The notes below the pieces were generated by a model, which was given only the letters and a program-made list of their open reading frames with translations, was not told the origin of the DNA and made no database searches. A stretch of 38,637 nucleotides of DNA from Actinomadura bangladeshensis. GTDB lineage: Bacteria; Actinomycetota; Actinomycetes; Streptosporangiales; Streptosporangiaceae. The stretch is from contig NZ_SMJW01000050.1 in NCBI RefSeq assembly GCF_004348335.1, positions 1 through 38,637 of the forward strand, written 5' to 3'. Position numbers and translations under genes: made by a program. Shown one piece after another: positions 1-11,596 of the stretch (positions within the stretch are counted from its first letter, which is position 1; the number at the start of each line of letters is the position of its first letter).

Positions 1-529
1 CCCCGAGCTCACTCGCCGCCCGCCGGCGCGACGCGGGAGCGGCCCGGGTCCAGTAGACGCCCCACATCACCATGGCGTTCAGCCCCACCCCGAGGCCGCC
101 GGTGAACGCGGCGAAGAACCCGACGCCGAGCGGCTCGCCCCACTCCGGCGACCCGCCCCTCACCTGGACGAACGTCTCCGAACCGACGTCGAGGGCGGGG
201 ATCGCGTCCCCGGGCCGAATGGAAAGGTCGCCGTCCCCCCTCAGCTGAGTCCGTCCGGTGGTCAGTTGGAAGAGGCTGTCGGTCGCGAACGTGCCGTACC
301 AGGTACATCTTCCCCGCGAGCACGATTCCGACTGCGCTGTGAACGTGCCGGGCACCCCCTCGCCTTTCACAGCGCGCCCAGTGGCCGTGACCTCCTCAAC
401 CACGACGCCGAAAAGGAAGGTCCAGACCATCATGAACCCGAGGCCCATCACGAGCTGCGAGACGGCGAAACGGCCCAGGGCGCGGCCGTACCTCTTCAAG
501 CCCCGGCCGCCCTCGCGTCCTCCACCCAT
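1..529 (-). CDS. Small membrane protein, cut by the window edge
   Basis: The protein reads leftwards and has no stop before base 1, so its C-terminus is missing. It starts at an ATG at 529, six bases after GGAAG; a GTG two codons upstream is an alternative. After a basic N-terminus (RYGRALGRF) comes a hydrophobic helix (LVMGLGFMMVWTFLFGVVV). An extracellular-type stretch of about 90 residues follows, with a CSRGRC cysteine pair, and then a second hydrophobic segment (GVGFFAAFTGGLGVGLNAMVMWGVYW). The two-helix layout with a loop between is clear; the family is not recognised. It follows the YqeB-like gene on the same strand after about 115 bases and may be co-transcribed with it. Confidence 0.6.
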   Translation of the reverse strand, partial: MGGGREGGRGLKRYGRALGRFAVSQLVMGLGFMMVWTFLFGVVVEEVTATGRAVKGEGVPGTFTAQSESCSRGRCTWYGTFATDSLFQLTTGRTQLRGDGDLSIRPGDAIPALDVGSETFVQVRGGSPEWGEPLGVGFFAAFTGGLGVGLNAMVMWGVYWTRAAPASRRRAASELG

Positions 530-644
530 CCGCACCTTCCAGCCGCCGCCGCTTCCGAACCGTTCGCGCCCCAAGGATCACATGGCGACCACCGCGAAAT
601 CGAAACGGCGCCGTTCGAAGCCCTGCGCGGAATTGCGGCGGGGG

Positions 645-1340
645 TCAGCGGCGGCCGGGGCCGCGCCAGTACTGCTGCTTGCCCTTGTCGCGCACGACGA
701 TGCCGATCCGGGCCAGTTCGCGGCGCAGTTCCTTGACGGAGTCGCCGGAATCCGAGGACTTCATGGCCGCCGCGCGAGCCGCGAGCAGTGCGTTCGCCGC
801 GTCGGGCAGCTCGGGGGTCTTGGGAAACCAGATCCGGAACTCGTCCTCGTACGGGTCGCCGTCCGCCCAGGCGTATCCGTACTCGGTGAAGACCGCGGCC
901 AGCCGTCCGCCGTTGAGGTCGCATTTCTCCCGTGCGATCTCCTCGCCCTTCGGACCGAGCAGCACCAGCCGTCCCTTCTCCTGGAAGACGTGACCGACCT
1001 GTTCGCGGGCGATCTCCTGGACGTGGCCCGCCCGCTTCAGGACTACCCGCTCGCCGCTCACGGTGACCGAGACCTGCTCCAGGGAGTCGATGAGGATCAG
1101 GGCCGTCCCCGCGAGCGCTCCCAGCGTGATCAATCCGATGGTGAGCCAGGGCTCGGGGACGGACACCAGCAGTTCGGCGGGCCCGCGCATCGGTGCCCAC
1201 TTGAGGCTCACCAGCCAGTTCGCGAGCGGATCGAGCAGCCAGCCGGCCCCGGCCAGCAGCACCGCCGCCGCGACGTACAGCGCCCCCTGCCCCCAAGCCG
1301 ACCGCGCCAGCGTCGTGGACGCACCCGGGTGCGATCGCAT
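645..1340 (-). CDS. YqeB-like membrane protein
   Basis: This is a 231-residue protein with two hydrophobic helices near the N-terminus (about residues 20-45 and 65-85). A soluble part follows with a PH-like stretch (VTVSGERVVLKRAGHVQEIAREQVGHV, given in part) and a C-terminal helical segment (KELRRELARIGIVVRDKGKQQYW). That layout and the closing motif match actinobacterial YqeB-family proteins of unknown function, recognised from memory. The start is supported by GGGAGG eight bases upstream. The neighbouring partial membrane gene lies downstream on the same strand. Confidence 0.72.
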   Translation of the reverse strand: MRSHPGASTTLARSAWGQGALYVAAAVLLAGAGWLLDPLANWLVSLKWAPMRGPAELLVSVPEPWLTIGLITLGALAGTALILIDSLEQVSVTVSGERVVLKRAGHVQEIAREQVGHVFQEKGRLVLLGPKGEEIAREKCDLNGGRLAAVFTEYGYAWADGDPYEDEFRIWFPKTPELPDAANALLAARAAAMKSSDSGDSVKELRRELARIGIVVRDKGKQQYWRGPGRR

Positions 1341-1586
1341 GCTCAGAACCTCCCTACCGGCGCGACCGGCTCCGAAGAACGGCGCAATCGACGATCGATC
1401 AGAACCACGAGAATCGGCCGCCGAACCGGAGACCGACCGGGGACTTCCACCTTCACGATCCCGAACCTAGAAGCCCGCCCCCCACGCCGACAGCCGCCGA
1501 AAGACGCCCATCACCCTTCAAAAGTCGCTGCCCGCCCAGCCTTTGGTCGGCCGGACGGGCGGGGGCGGAGGCGTCTTGGTGGGATG

Positions 1587-1623
1587 ACGGAGTGGAGCCA
1601 GGGCGTCCCCGGCTCCACTCCGT
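1587..1623 (-). terminator. Stem-loop terminator downstream of the GH10 xylanase
   Basis: A perfect 13-base-pair stem (ACGGAGTGGAGCC pairing with its complement at 1611-1623) encloses an 11-base loop. It lies about 80 bases past the xylanase stop and before the YqeB-like gene. There is no U tract, which is common for actinomycete terminators. Confidence 0.75.
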
Positions 1624-1701
1624 GATGCGGGCAGGTCACGTGAACCGCGCGAAGAACCTCCGGATCTCAGTTCCGTCGGGCCTGCCGCTGCGGCGGGTCG
1701 G

Positions 1702-3321
<1,620 letters not shown>

Positions 3322-3353
3322 CTATATGTCCTGCATGGCAGGCAATGCACGTT

Positions 3354-3365
3354 CGAAACGTTTCG
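3354..3365. promoter_or_regulatory. Palindrome CGAAACGTTTCG, probable LacI-type operator
   Basis: A perfect 12-base palindrome with a central CG sits between the divergent xylanase and arabinofuranosidase genes, 15 bases before a candidate -35 box of the latter. It shares the GAAAC half-site with the xylanase-proximal repeats, so one regulator may read both sets. LacI-family repressors of actinomycete glycosidase genes typically bind such CG-centred palindromes. Confidence 0.6.
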
Positions 3366-3379
3366 AGAGAGTTGGGCCC

Positions 3380-3408
3380 TTGACGAGTCGCGCGGCCTCG
3401 TATTTACT
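3380..3408 (+). promoter_or_regulatory. Candidate promoter of the GH62 gene
   Basis: TTGACG at 3380-3385 and TTTACT at 3403-3408 are 17 bases apart and face the GH62 gene. It lies between the two palindromes, as expected of a repressible promoter. Based on consensus match only. Confidence 0.4.
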
Positions 3409-3467
3409 CCGCCCCACCACCACCTCCACCCCATCGCCTACGGAGAAGAGGTTCCGGACCGCTGGCA

Positions 3468-3483
3468 ATGTTAGCGCTAACAT
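3468..3483. promoter_or_regulatory. 16-base palindrome ATGTTAGCGCTAACAT, probable operator
   Basis: This perfect palindrome ends five bases before the first likely start codon of the GH62 gene. Its form, with TTAGCGCTAA around a central CG, is typical of LacI-family operators at sugar-utilisation genes. A bound repressor here would block transcript elongation or initiation. It is unrelated to the CGAAAC palindrome upstream, so a second regulator is plausible. Confidence 0.65.
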
Positions 3484-3488
3484 CATCC

Positions 3489-4970
3489 ATGAAAGTGAGG
3501 AAGTCCATGCTGAGGACCGGTGCAGCAGTGCTGGCATCGCTCCTGGTGTCGATGTTCCTGTCCGTGATCGGCACACAGGCCGCCCAAGCCGCGACCGTGG
3601 ACGTGAACAAGTGGTACGTCCTGGTCAACCGCAACAGCGGCAAGGCCCTGGACGTCTACAACCTGGCGACCAACGACGGCGCCCGCATCACCCAGTGGAC
3701 CAGGAACGACCAGAACCAGCAGCAGTGGCAGTTCGTCGACTCCGGCGACGGCTATTACCGCATCAAGTCCCGCCTGTCCGGCAAGGTGCTGGACGTCTAC
3801 AACTACTCCACCGACAACGGTGCCGCGATCGTCCAGTGGAGCGACCACAACGGCACCAACCAGCAGTGGCGGCTGGCCGACAGCTCGGGAGGCTATGTCA
3901 GGTTCGTCTCGCGCAACAGCAACAAGGCCCTCGAAGTCCAGGGCGGCTCCACCGCGGACGGCGCGAACATCGTCCAGTACGACGACTGGGGCGGCTCCAA
4001 CCAGCAGTGGCAGCTCGTCGAGGTCGGCGGCGGCGATGACGGCGGCGGCGACCCCGGTCAGTCGTGCGACCTTCCCTCGTCCTACCACTGGACGTCCACG
4101 GGCCCGCTGGCGCAGCCCAAGTCCGGGTGGGTCTCGCTCAAGGACTTCACCGTCGCCCCCTACAACGGCCAGAACCTCGTCTACGCCACGACCCACGACA
4201 CGGGGACGCGCTGGGGCTCGATGAACTTCGGCCTGTTCAGCGACTGGTCGCAGATGGGCTCGGTCAGCCAGAACACCATGTCGAACTCCACCGTGGCGCC
4301 CACCCTGTTCTACTTCGCGCCGAAGAACACCTGGGTGCTCACCTACCAGTGGGGCAGCAGCGCCTTCTCCTACCGGACGTCCAGCGACCCCGCCAACCCG
4401 AACGGATGGTCGTCGGAGCACGCGCTCTTCACCGGGAGCATCAGCGGCTCCGGAACGGGACCCATCGACCAGACGGTCATCGGCGACGGCTCGAACATGT
4501 ACCTGTTCTTCGCCGGCGACAACGGCAAGATCTACCGGGCCAGTATGCCGATCGGGAACTTCCCGGGCAGTTTCGGCTCCAGCTCGACAGTGGTCATGAG
4601 CGACTCGACCAACAACCTGTTCGAAGCCGTTCAGGTCTACAAGCTCAAGGACCAGAACCGCTACCTCATGCTCGTCGAGGCGATCGGCTCGCAGGGGCGC
4701 TACTTCCGCTCGTTCACGTCCACGAGCCTGAACGGTTCATGGACGCCGCAGGCCACCTCCGAGGGCAACCCCTTCGCCGGCAAGGCCAACAGCGGCGCCA
4801 CCTGGACCAACGACATCAGCCACGGCGAACTGATCCGCACCAGTGCCGACCAGACCTTCACCGTCGATCCCTGCAACCTGCGACTGCTCTACCAGGGGCG
4901 CAGCCCCAACTCCGGCGGCGACTACGGACTCCTGCCCTACCGGCCGGGTCTGCTGACGCTGCAGCGCTGA
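3489..4970 (+). CDS. Secreted alpha-L-arabinofuranosidase, N-terminal CBM13 with GH62
   Basis: A secreted 493-residue enzyme that removes arabinofuranose side chains from arabinoxylan. Residues 1 to about 35 form a signal peptide (KVRKS, hydrophobic core, AAQAA). A ricin-type CBM13 with three QQW repeats follows (about 36-175), then a Gly/Asp linker (about 177-190) and a GH62 five-blade propeller to the end. By family motif, Asp219 (KDFT) is the likely base, Asp327 (PIDQT) the pKa modulator and Glu379 (FEAVQVY) the acid. The start at 3489 gives the better basic n-region but has no ribosome site. An ATG at 3507 has GTGAGG upstream and is the alternative. Confidence 0.93.
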   Translation: MKVRKSMLRTGAAVLASLLVSMFLSVIGTQAAQAATVDVNKWYVLVNRNSGKALDVYNLATNDGARITQWTRNDQNQQQWQFVDSGDGYYRIKSRLSGKVLDVYNYSTDNGAAIVQWSDHNGTNQQWRLADSSGGYVRFVSRNSNKALEVQGGSTADGANIVQYDDWGGSNQQWQLVEVGGGDDGGGDPGQSCDLPSSYHWTSTGPLAQPKSGWVSLKDFTVAPYNGQNLVYATTHDTGTRWGSMNFGLFSDWSQMGSVSQNTMSNSTVAPTLFYFAPKNTWVLTYQWGSSAFSYRTSSDPANPNGWSSEHALFTGSISGSGTGPIDQTVIGDGSNMYLFFAGDNGKIYRASMPIGNFPGSFGSSSTVVMSDSTNNLFEAVQVYKLKDQNRYLMLVEAIGSQGRYFRSFTSTSLNGSWTPQATSEGNPFAGKANSGATWTNDISHGELIRTSADQTFTVDPCNLRLLYQGRSPNSGGDYGLLPYRPGLLTLQR

Positions 4971-4978
4971 CGACGTGA

Positions 4979-6763
<1,785 letters not shown>

Positions 6764-6764
6764 C

Positions 6765-6791
6765 CGTCCCCCATCGGACGGCGCGGCCGTC
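6765..6791. terminator. Convergent terminator between GH27 and anti-sigma genes
   Basis: Overlapping stems occur here: CCGTC with GACGG (6765-6781) and GACGGC with GCCGTC around GCG (6777-6791). They fill the 26-base gap between two converging genes and could act in both directions. Confidence 0.5.
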
Positions 6792-7083
6792 AGTGCCGGG
6801 CGTCCGCCTCCAGGACGGCGGCCTCGAGCCGCGCGACGGCTTCGGCCGCGGACAGCCCGGTGCCGTCCGCGGCCAGTGCCGCCAGCGCGTCCGCCTCCTC
6901 GCGGCAGACCGCGCACGCCAGCAGATGAACCCGGAAGTCCTCCGGCAGAGGGGCGTCGGAACCGAGGATCGCGTCGATGGCGGCATCGACCCGCTCGAAG
7001 CAGTCGTCACAGGAGAGCCACGGTTCGGTGTCGGTGGTCAGGCGGTCGATCGCCTCCGGCGTCAACGGCTCATGGTCTCTCAC
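6790..7083 (-). CDS. Zinc-finger anti-sigma factor
   Basis: A 97-residue protein with an HLLACAVC motif (His-x3-Cys-x2-Cys) at about residues 56-63, preceded by CDDC near residue 23. This is the ZAS/zf-HC2 signature of anti-sigma factors that hold ECF sigma factors inactive. There is no transmembrane helix, so it should act in the cytoplasm and may be redox-sensitive through the zinc site. It starts at GTG whose last two bases begin the sigma stop codon (GTGA overlap), with GAGGAGG seven bases upstream. Such coupling fits a partner of the adjacent sigma factor. Both the motif and the position support the call. Confidence 0.85.
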   Translation of the reverse strand: MRDHEPLTPEAIDRLTTDTEPWLSCDDCFERVDAAIDAILGSDAPLPEDFRVHLLACAVCREEADALAALAADGTGLSAAEAVARLEAAVLEADARH

Positions 7084-7793
7084 CGGTTCACCTCCTCGGT
7101 GGTCCGGACGGGCAGGTAGCCCTGGGCGGACAGGTGGGCTCGCAGACGCTTGCGGGCGTCGTGCAAGGTCTTGTACAGGGCGCTGCGGTTGGTGCCGAGC
7201 CGCTCGGCCAGCACATCGATCGGCACCTCGTCGACCAGCAGCGCGACGGCGATACGCCGCTGGTGCGGCGTCAGCGCGGCGATGAGCGCGTCCCGCGCGG
7301 CGCGGGCCAGATCGCGGCCCTCGGCGTAGGCCTCCGGGGAGGAGGCGGCCGGCTCGCCGGGTTCCGGCGCCTCGTGCAGCCGGATCTCCCTGCCGTTCCA
7401 CGCGGCGCGCCGCACCTCGACGCCCGCGTGCAGGATCCCGAACTTGTAGGCCCATGTCGTGAACCGGCTGCGGCCCTCGAACGTGTGCAGGCGCGAAAGG
7501 ACCGACACCGTCGCCTCGTCCGCGGCCGCCTGCACGATCTCCTCTCGGCGGGCGGCACCGAGATCGGCGGCTTCGACCATACGGCCGACCTGGTACCGGG
7601 CCGCGCGCAGCATCAACCCGTGCAGGTGCGCCACCGCGTCGTCGCGCACCGGCCCGGCCGCCGAAAGGCGGGCGACCCAGTCGTCACCTGGCGGCACCTC
7701 ACCCGACGGCACCTCACCCGGCGGCACCCCGTCGGCCCGTGGCCGACGCTGCTCACGGTACGGGGCCACTACCGTCTCACCCACCTCCCTCAC
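7080..7793 (-). CDS. ECF-type RNA polymerase sigma factor
   Basis: A 237-residue sigma factor. Region 2 is visible around SRLHTFEGRSRFTTWAYKFG, with core binding and -10 recognition. Region 4 is LTPHQRRIAVALL...RLGTNRSALYKTLHDARKRL, the helix-turn-helix for the -35 element. The start is placed at GTG 7793 because it overlaps the stop of the upstream small gene as GTGA, the same arrangement as at the sigma/anti-sigma junction. A GTG four codons upstream is also possible. A matching pair of promoters upstream suggests autoregulation and control of the divergent lipoprotein gene. Confidence 0.88.
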   Translation of the reverse strand: MREVGETVVAPYREQRRPRADGVPPGEVPSGEVPPGDDWVARLSAAGPVRDDAVAHLHGLMLRAARYQVGRMVEAADLGAARREEIVQAAADEATVSVLSRLHTFEGRSRFTTWAYKFGILHAGVEVRRAAWNGREIRLHEAPEPGEPAASSPEAYAEGRDLARAARDALIAALTPHQRRIAVALLVDEVPIDVLAERLGTNRSALYKTLHDARKRLRAHLSAQGYLPVRTTEEVNR

Positions 7794-8029
7794 CTCACTC
7801 GCCACACGACCGCCCTGTCATCGGCGGCCGCGCCATATCGGGGACACCGCTCTTTCCTCACCACCATGGCATGGACGTCGGTCATGCGGTCAGCCGCCAT
7901 CCGGTGCGCCGACAGTTCGTCGTAACCGGCGGCCATGAGCTGCTCGCGGCGCCATCTCACGTCCCGTCCTCGCGGCCGCGACCGCGGCAACGGCGGAATG
8001 CCGTACGCCGCCGGGCCATGCGTCGTCAT
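7790..8029 (-). CDS. 79-residue protein leading the sigma operon
   Basis: A short cytoplasmic protein. Its core, RWRREQLMAAGYDELSAHRMAADRMTDVHAM, resembles small actinobacterial proteins of unknown function that begin with an RR..L.AAG helix and end with a CP motif (CPRYGA here). It begins at an ATG six bases after GAGG and about 25 bases below the predicted start of transcription at the minus-strand promoter. It ends with a GTGA overlap into the sigma gene, so all three genes look translationally coupled. The function is unknown. Confidence 0.6.
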   Translation of the reverse strand: MTTHGPAAYGIPPLPRSRPRGRDVRWRREQLMAAGYDELSAHRMAADRMTDVHAMVVRKERCPRYGAAADDRAVVWRVR

Positions 8030-8060
8030 GCCATGCCTCGCATCAGTACCGGCCATGTGT

Positions 8061-8094
8061 GGTGAGTGCCGCCGGACCCGTCCCGTCTTACCGG
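8061..8094 (-). promoter_or_regulatory. Predicted ECF promoter of the sigma operon
   Basis: Reading leftwards, CCGGTAAGAC (8094-8085) is followed after exactly 16 bases by CACTCACC (8068-8061). The same two blocks with the same spacing face the opposite gene. Placed 32 bases before the first start codon, it has the geometry of -35 and -10 boxes. Confidence 0.7.
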
Positions 8095-8115
8095 ATTTTC
8101 GCGAATTCTCTCGCC

Positions 8116-8149
8116 CCGGTAAGACCACCGCGTCCGGTGCCCACTAACC
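8116..8149 (+). promoter_or_regulatory. Predicted ECF promoter of the lipoprotein-DoxX genes
   Basis: CCGGTAAGAC (8116-8125), 16 bases, then CACTAACC (8142-8149). This copies the opposing promoter with one difference in the -10 block. The two -35 blocks form a 10-base inverted repeat with a 21-base centre. Transcription would start near 8156, about 70 bases before the lipoprotein ATG. Confidence 0.7.
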
Positions 8150-8227
8150 AGCGACCGAGGCGGACGGCGGCTTTACGTGACGGATCCGCCTTGGCAGGCA
8201 CACCCGCATTCCACCGAAAGGACCGTC

Positions 8228-8932
8228 ATGTCCATCCGACACACGACCAGGTACCGCGCCTCCACGGCGTCGCTGATCGCGGCGCTGACCCTCTCGGGCG
8301 GCTTTCTGACGGCCTGCGGCTCGGGCGGCGGCCACGTGGCGACCGCCGCCGCCGCGCACGGCCACGCCCACCCGTCCGCCCACCCGGCCGAGCAGGTGTC
8401 GGCCGAGGTGGCGCTCTACACCACGATGCGGACCCTGTGGGACGAGCACATGGAATGGACCTGGTCGACCGTGGTCGCGTTCGCCGCCGGCTCGCCCGCG
8501 CTCCAGCCCACCCTCGACCGCCTCCTGCGCAACCAGGCCGACATCGGTGCCGCCGTCGCGCCCTACTACGGCGAGGACGCGGCGAAGCGGCTCACCGAGC
8601 TGCTGACCACCCACATCGAGGAGGCGGTCCCCGTCCTCACCGCCGCCAAGGCCGGGGACAAGGCGGCCCTGAACAAAGCCACCAGGGCGTGGTACGCCAA
8701 CGCCCGGGACATCGGCGACTTCCTCGCTCACGCCAACCCCCACTGGTCGCGACACGACATGCGTCTCATGATGAGGACGCACATCACCCAGACGCTCGCT
8801 TACGCCGGCTCTGTCCTGGGCGGCGACTTCAAGGCCGCCATCGCCACGTTCGACAAGGCCCAGACCCACATGGACGGCATGGCCGACATGCTCTCCCAGG
8901 GCCTCATCGAGCAGTTCCCCGACAAGTTCTGA
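8228..8932 (+). CDS. Helical lipoprotein with His-rich N-terminus
   Basis: A 234-residue protein with a lipoprotein signal ending in FLTAC. It should be anchored on the outer face of the membrane. A short His-rich stretch (HGHAHPSAHP) follows the lipid cysteine, then an all-helical domain rich in His, Met and Trp (MEWTW, HWSRHDMRLMMRTHI, THMDGMADM). The repeated helix pattern suggests a four-helix bundle that could bind metal; this is inference and no family is recognised. GAAAGGA lies five bases before the ATG. The gene is first behind the predicted sigma-dependent promoter and is followed by DoxX. Confidence 0.75.
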   Translation: MSIRHTTRYRASTASLIAALTLSGGFLTACGSGGGHVATAAAAHGHAHPSAHPAEQVSAEVALYTTMRTLWDEHMEWTWSTVVAFAAGSPALQPTLDRLLRNQADIGAAVAPYYGEDAAKRLTELLTTHIEEAVPVLTAAKAGDKAALNKATRAWYANARDIGDFLAHANPHWSRHDMRLMMRTHITQTLAYAGSVLGGDFKAAIATFDKAQTHMDGMADMLSQGLIEQFPDKF

Positions 8933-9049
8933 CGTTCTCGCGACGCGCGCGAGACGATCCGCGCACCGTCCGCCCGGACCATCCGACCGATCCCCCTCGG
9001 CACCACGGAACGCCGACCCGGTGACAAGCGAACACAGGAGGACCCTCAC

Positions 9050-9490
9050 ATGATCACGAACCAGAACCAGAACCAGGACCGGAGCACGCTCTCACTGGCG
9101 GACCCGGGAGCCCAGGCGTTCCTGGCGCTGCGTCTCGGCTTCGCCGTCCTGCCCGTCCTGTTCGGACTCGACAAGTTCGCCACGGTCCTCACCGACGACT
9201 GGACCCGCTACCTCGCCACCGCGTTCAACGACGTCACCCCCGGCGACGCCGGAACGGCCATGCAGCTCGTCGGAGGCATCGAGATCGTCGCCGGCCTCGC
9301 CGTCCTCGTGCTCCCGCGCCTGGGCGCCCCGCTGGTCGCCCTATGGCTCGGCACCATCATCATCAACCTCATCATCGTCGGCGGGTACGGCGACATCGCG
9401 CTCCGCGACTTCGGCCTCATGGCGGCCGCGCTGGTCCTGACCCGCCTCGCCTGGGCCTACCCGAACGGCCTGCCCGCCCGCCGTCCCTGA
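9050..9490 (+). CDS. DoxX-family membrane protein
   Basis: A 146-residue protein with four hydrophobic segments (FLALRLGFAVLPVLFGLDKF; AMQLVGGIEIVAGLAVLVL; LVALWLGTIIINLIIVGGY; RDFGLMAAALVLTRLAW). The first contains the LGLDKF-type motif of DoxX/DoxD-like proteins. Members of this family occur beside redox and stress genes, and some act with thiol-oxidoreductases. It lies 117 bases behind the lipoprotein gene on the same strand, with AGGAGGA upstream, so both may be read from the ECF-type promoter. Confidence 0.82.
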   Translation: MITNQNQNQDRSTLSLADPGAQAFLALRLGFAVLPVLFGLDKFATVLTDDWTRYLATAFNDVTPGDAGTAMQLVGGIEIVAGLAVLVLPRLGAPLVALWLGTIIINLIIVGGYGDIALRDFGLMAAALVLTRLAWAYPNGLPARRP

Positions 9491-9570
9491 GTGGAGCCGC
9501 CGGGGCCGGTGGGTGTCCTCCATTCCCGGGGGTAGGGCTGCCTCACGGATTGAGAAGTTCGGGGGAGATC

Positions 9571-11421
9571 ATGAACACCAGTGCGGGTCAGCACGGCGGC
9601 TCCATCGGAAGTGCGTCCGAGAAGGGCTTGCCCGACGAGGTGGACGTGGCGATCGTCGGGTCCGGAGGCGCGGGGCTGATGGCGGCGCTCACCGCGGCGA
9701 AGGAGGGTGCGCGAGTCCTCGTGGTCGAGTCCCGCGAGCTCGTCGGCGGCGCCACCGGCATCTCCGCCGGCGCCGCCTGGATCCCCGCCCACGGATTCTC
9801 GACCGAGGCCCTGAAGGTGCACGACGACCTGGACCAGGCCCGGCGCTACATCTACGGCGAGGGACGCGACCGGGTCCTCGACCACGACATGGTGGAGAAG
9901 TTCCTGGAGACCGGCCCCCATGTCGCCCGGTTCATCGAGGAGCACACCTCCTTCGGCTGGATCCCGACGATCTGGCCGGACTACCGCTCAGACATCGAGG
10001 GTGCGTCCGTGGCTCGGTCGCTCTTCCCCGGCCCTTACTCCCCCGAGGGGTTGGGTGAGGCCGTGAGGTACGTGCGGCCGGCCCTGACGACCGGCATGGC
10101 CAAGAACCCGCTCCCGTTCTGGCTGCTGGCCGGGATCGGCATCGAGGATGTCTGGCTCGCCGGGCCGGCGCTGGTCGGAGCCCTGCTGGAGGCCGGCCTG
10201 CGCAACGGTGTCGACGTGCGGGTCGAGGCGCCCGCGATCCGGCTGGTCATCGAAGGGTCGGAGGTGCGCGGGATCGTCGTCCGGACCGACGGCGTCGAGC
10301 ACACGGTGCGCGCGACCAAGGGCGTCCTGCTGGCCAGCGGCGGGTTCGAGAGTTCGAGCGAGCTCACAGAGACCTACCTCCACGCGCCTTTCGGCGTGCA
10401 GGTCTCTCCCGAGGGGCACAACGGCATCGCCGTGCAGCTGGCCCGGGAGGTGGGAGCCGACTTGACCGGCATGGAGGACGCCTGGTGGATGCCCGCTGTG
10501 CAGTTGCCCGGTGAGGAGTTGGAGGGCCGTCCGCTGAGCCGGGTCTTCCTGGGTGAGCGGGCCCTGCCGCACAGCATCATGGTGAACGGCTCCGGGAATC
10601 GCTTCGCGAACGAGGCGCTGGCCTACGACCAGTTCGGAGCGATCATGCGTGAGGTCGACCCGGAGACGGGCGCCATGCCGAACGCCACGGCCTGGCTGAT
10701 CTTCGACCACGACTACTGGACGAAGTTCGGGATCTTCGGCGTCCCGCCGGGCGGAGAGGTGCCGGACTATCTGCACCGTGCCGACAGCCTCTCGGAGCTG
10801 GCGTCCGAGATCGGGATCGACGAGGCGGGCCTGCTCCGCACCGTCGACCGGTTCAACCCCGAGGCGCGGCGGGCCCGCGATCCGCAGTTCGGCCGCGGCG
10901 ACACGCTGTTCGACCGCTACTTCGGCGCGTTCTATCCCCGGTTGCGGGGGTTCTCGCCCGATGCCCGGTTCCCTGCCGGCACGGCCAAGGCGCGCGCGAT
11001 CGTCGCCGCGGCGATCGGTCCGGTCGTGGCCAAGGTCGCGGGACGGGCGGCCAGGAGGAACGACCCCGAGCGCATGCGCTCCCTGGTGGTCGGGCCCCTG
11101 GCCAGGATCATCCGGCCAGTGCTGAAGAGCCCGAAGTCGAGCGTGCTCGGACCGGTCGAGACCGCGCCGTACTACGCCCTGGAGGTCCACGCCAGCGCAC
11201 TCGGCACCGTGGGCGGCCCCAGGACGGACGCCGTCGGCCATGCGCTGAACACGCGGGGCGACGTCATCCCGGGCCTGTTCGCCGCAGGCAATGCGGGCGG
11301 TGCGCCCACGAAGGGGTTCTACGGAGGTGCCGGCGGAACGATCTCCCTCGGGCTGGTGTTCGGCTACCTGGCCGGACGAGAGGCCGCCCGGAGGTCGTAC
11401 GTGACCACCGGGGCCCGCTGA
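9571..11421 (+). CDS. FAD-dependent 3-ketosteroid dehydrogenase-like oxidoreductase
   Basis: A 616-residue flavoprotein of the fumarate reductase/3-oxosteroid delta1-dehydrogenase family. The N-terminus carries the dinucleotide-binding motif VAIVGSGGAGLMAAL with the acidic VVES strand end, followed by GGATGISAGAAWIP. The C-terminus has the second FAD contact (PGLFAAGNAGGAPTKGFYGGAGGTISLGLVFG, given in part). Lacking a signal peptide, it is cytoplasmic. The likely reaction is 1,2-dehydrogenation of a ring ketone using FAD, but the substrate cannot be told from sequence and no steroid genes are nearby. GGGGGAG lies just upstream of the chosen ATG. Confidence 0.82.
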   Translation: MNTSAGQHGGSIGSASEKGLPDEVDVAIVGSGGAGLMAALTAAKEGARVLVVESRELVGGATGISAGAAWIPAHGFSTEALKVHDDLDQARRYIYGEGRDRVLDHDMVEKFLETGPHVARFIEEHTSFGWIPTIWPDYRSDIEGASVARSLFPGPYSPEGLGEAVRYVRPALTTGMAKNPLPFWLLAGIGIEDVWLAGPALVGALLEAGLRNGVDVRVEAPAIRLVIEGSEVRGIVVRTDGVEHTVRATKGVLLASGGFESSSELTETYLHAPFGVQVSPEGHNGIAVQLAREVGADLTGMEDAWWMPAVQLPGEELEGRPLSRVFLGERALPHSIMVNGSGNRFANEALAYDQFGAIMREVDPETGAMPNATAWLIFDHDYWTKFGIFGVPPGGEVPDYLHRADSLSELASEIGIDEAGLLRTVDRFNPEARRARDPQFGRGDTLFDRYFGAFYPRLRGFSPDARFPAGTAKARAIVAAAIGPVVAKVAGRAARRNDPERMRSLVVGPLARIIRPVLKSPKSSVLGPVETAPYYALEVHASALGTVGGPRTDAVGHALNTRGDVIPGLFAAGNAGGAPTKGFYGGAGGTISLGLVFGYLAGREAARRSYVTTGAR

Positions 11422-11502
11422 CGGTCTGATCGCCGTGCTCGCCTTGTCCGCGGCACCACGGCCTTCGGCGGCACGACGCCGGCTCGGACACCGGCGGGGT
11501 CG

Positions 11503-11534
11503 TCCGGCATCGAATGCCGGATCACCAAGGTGAT
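11503..11534. terminator. Convergent terminator hairpins
   Basis: TCCGGCAT pairs with ATGCCGGA around CGA (11503-11521), and directly after it ATCACC pairs with GGTGAT around AA (11521-11534). They lie between the converging flavoprotein and propeller genes. Confidence 0.65.
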
Positions 11535-11596
11535 CTGAGCCGAGCACACGCTCGGGCGGTCGGGGCGGGGCCCAAGCCAGCCACCCCGGCTGGGAG

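Noticed and set aside
258..1625. Plus-strand frame of 455 codons over the left edge
   Set aside because: It runs antisense to the partial membrane gene and the YqeB-like gene and is Arg/Pro-rich without any domain.
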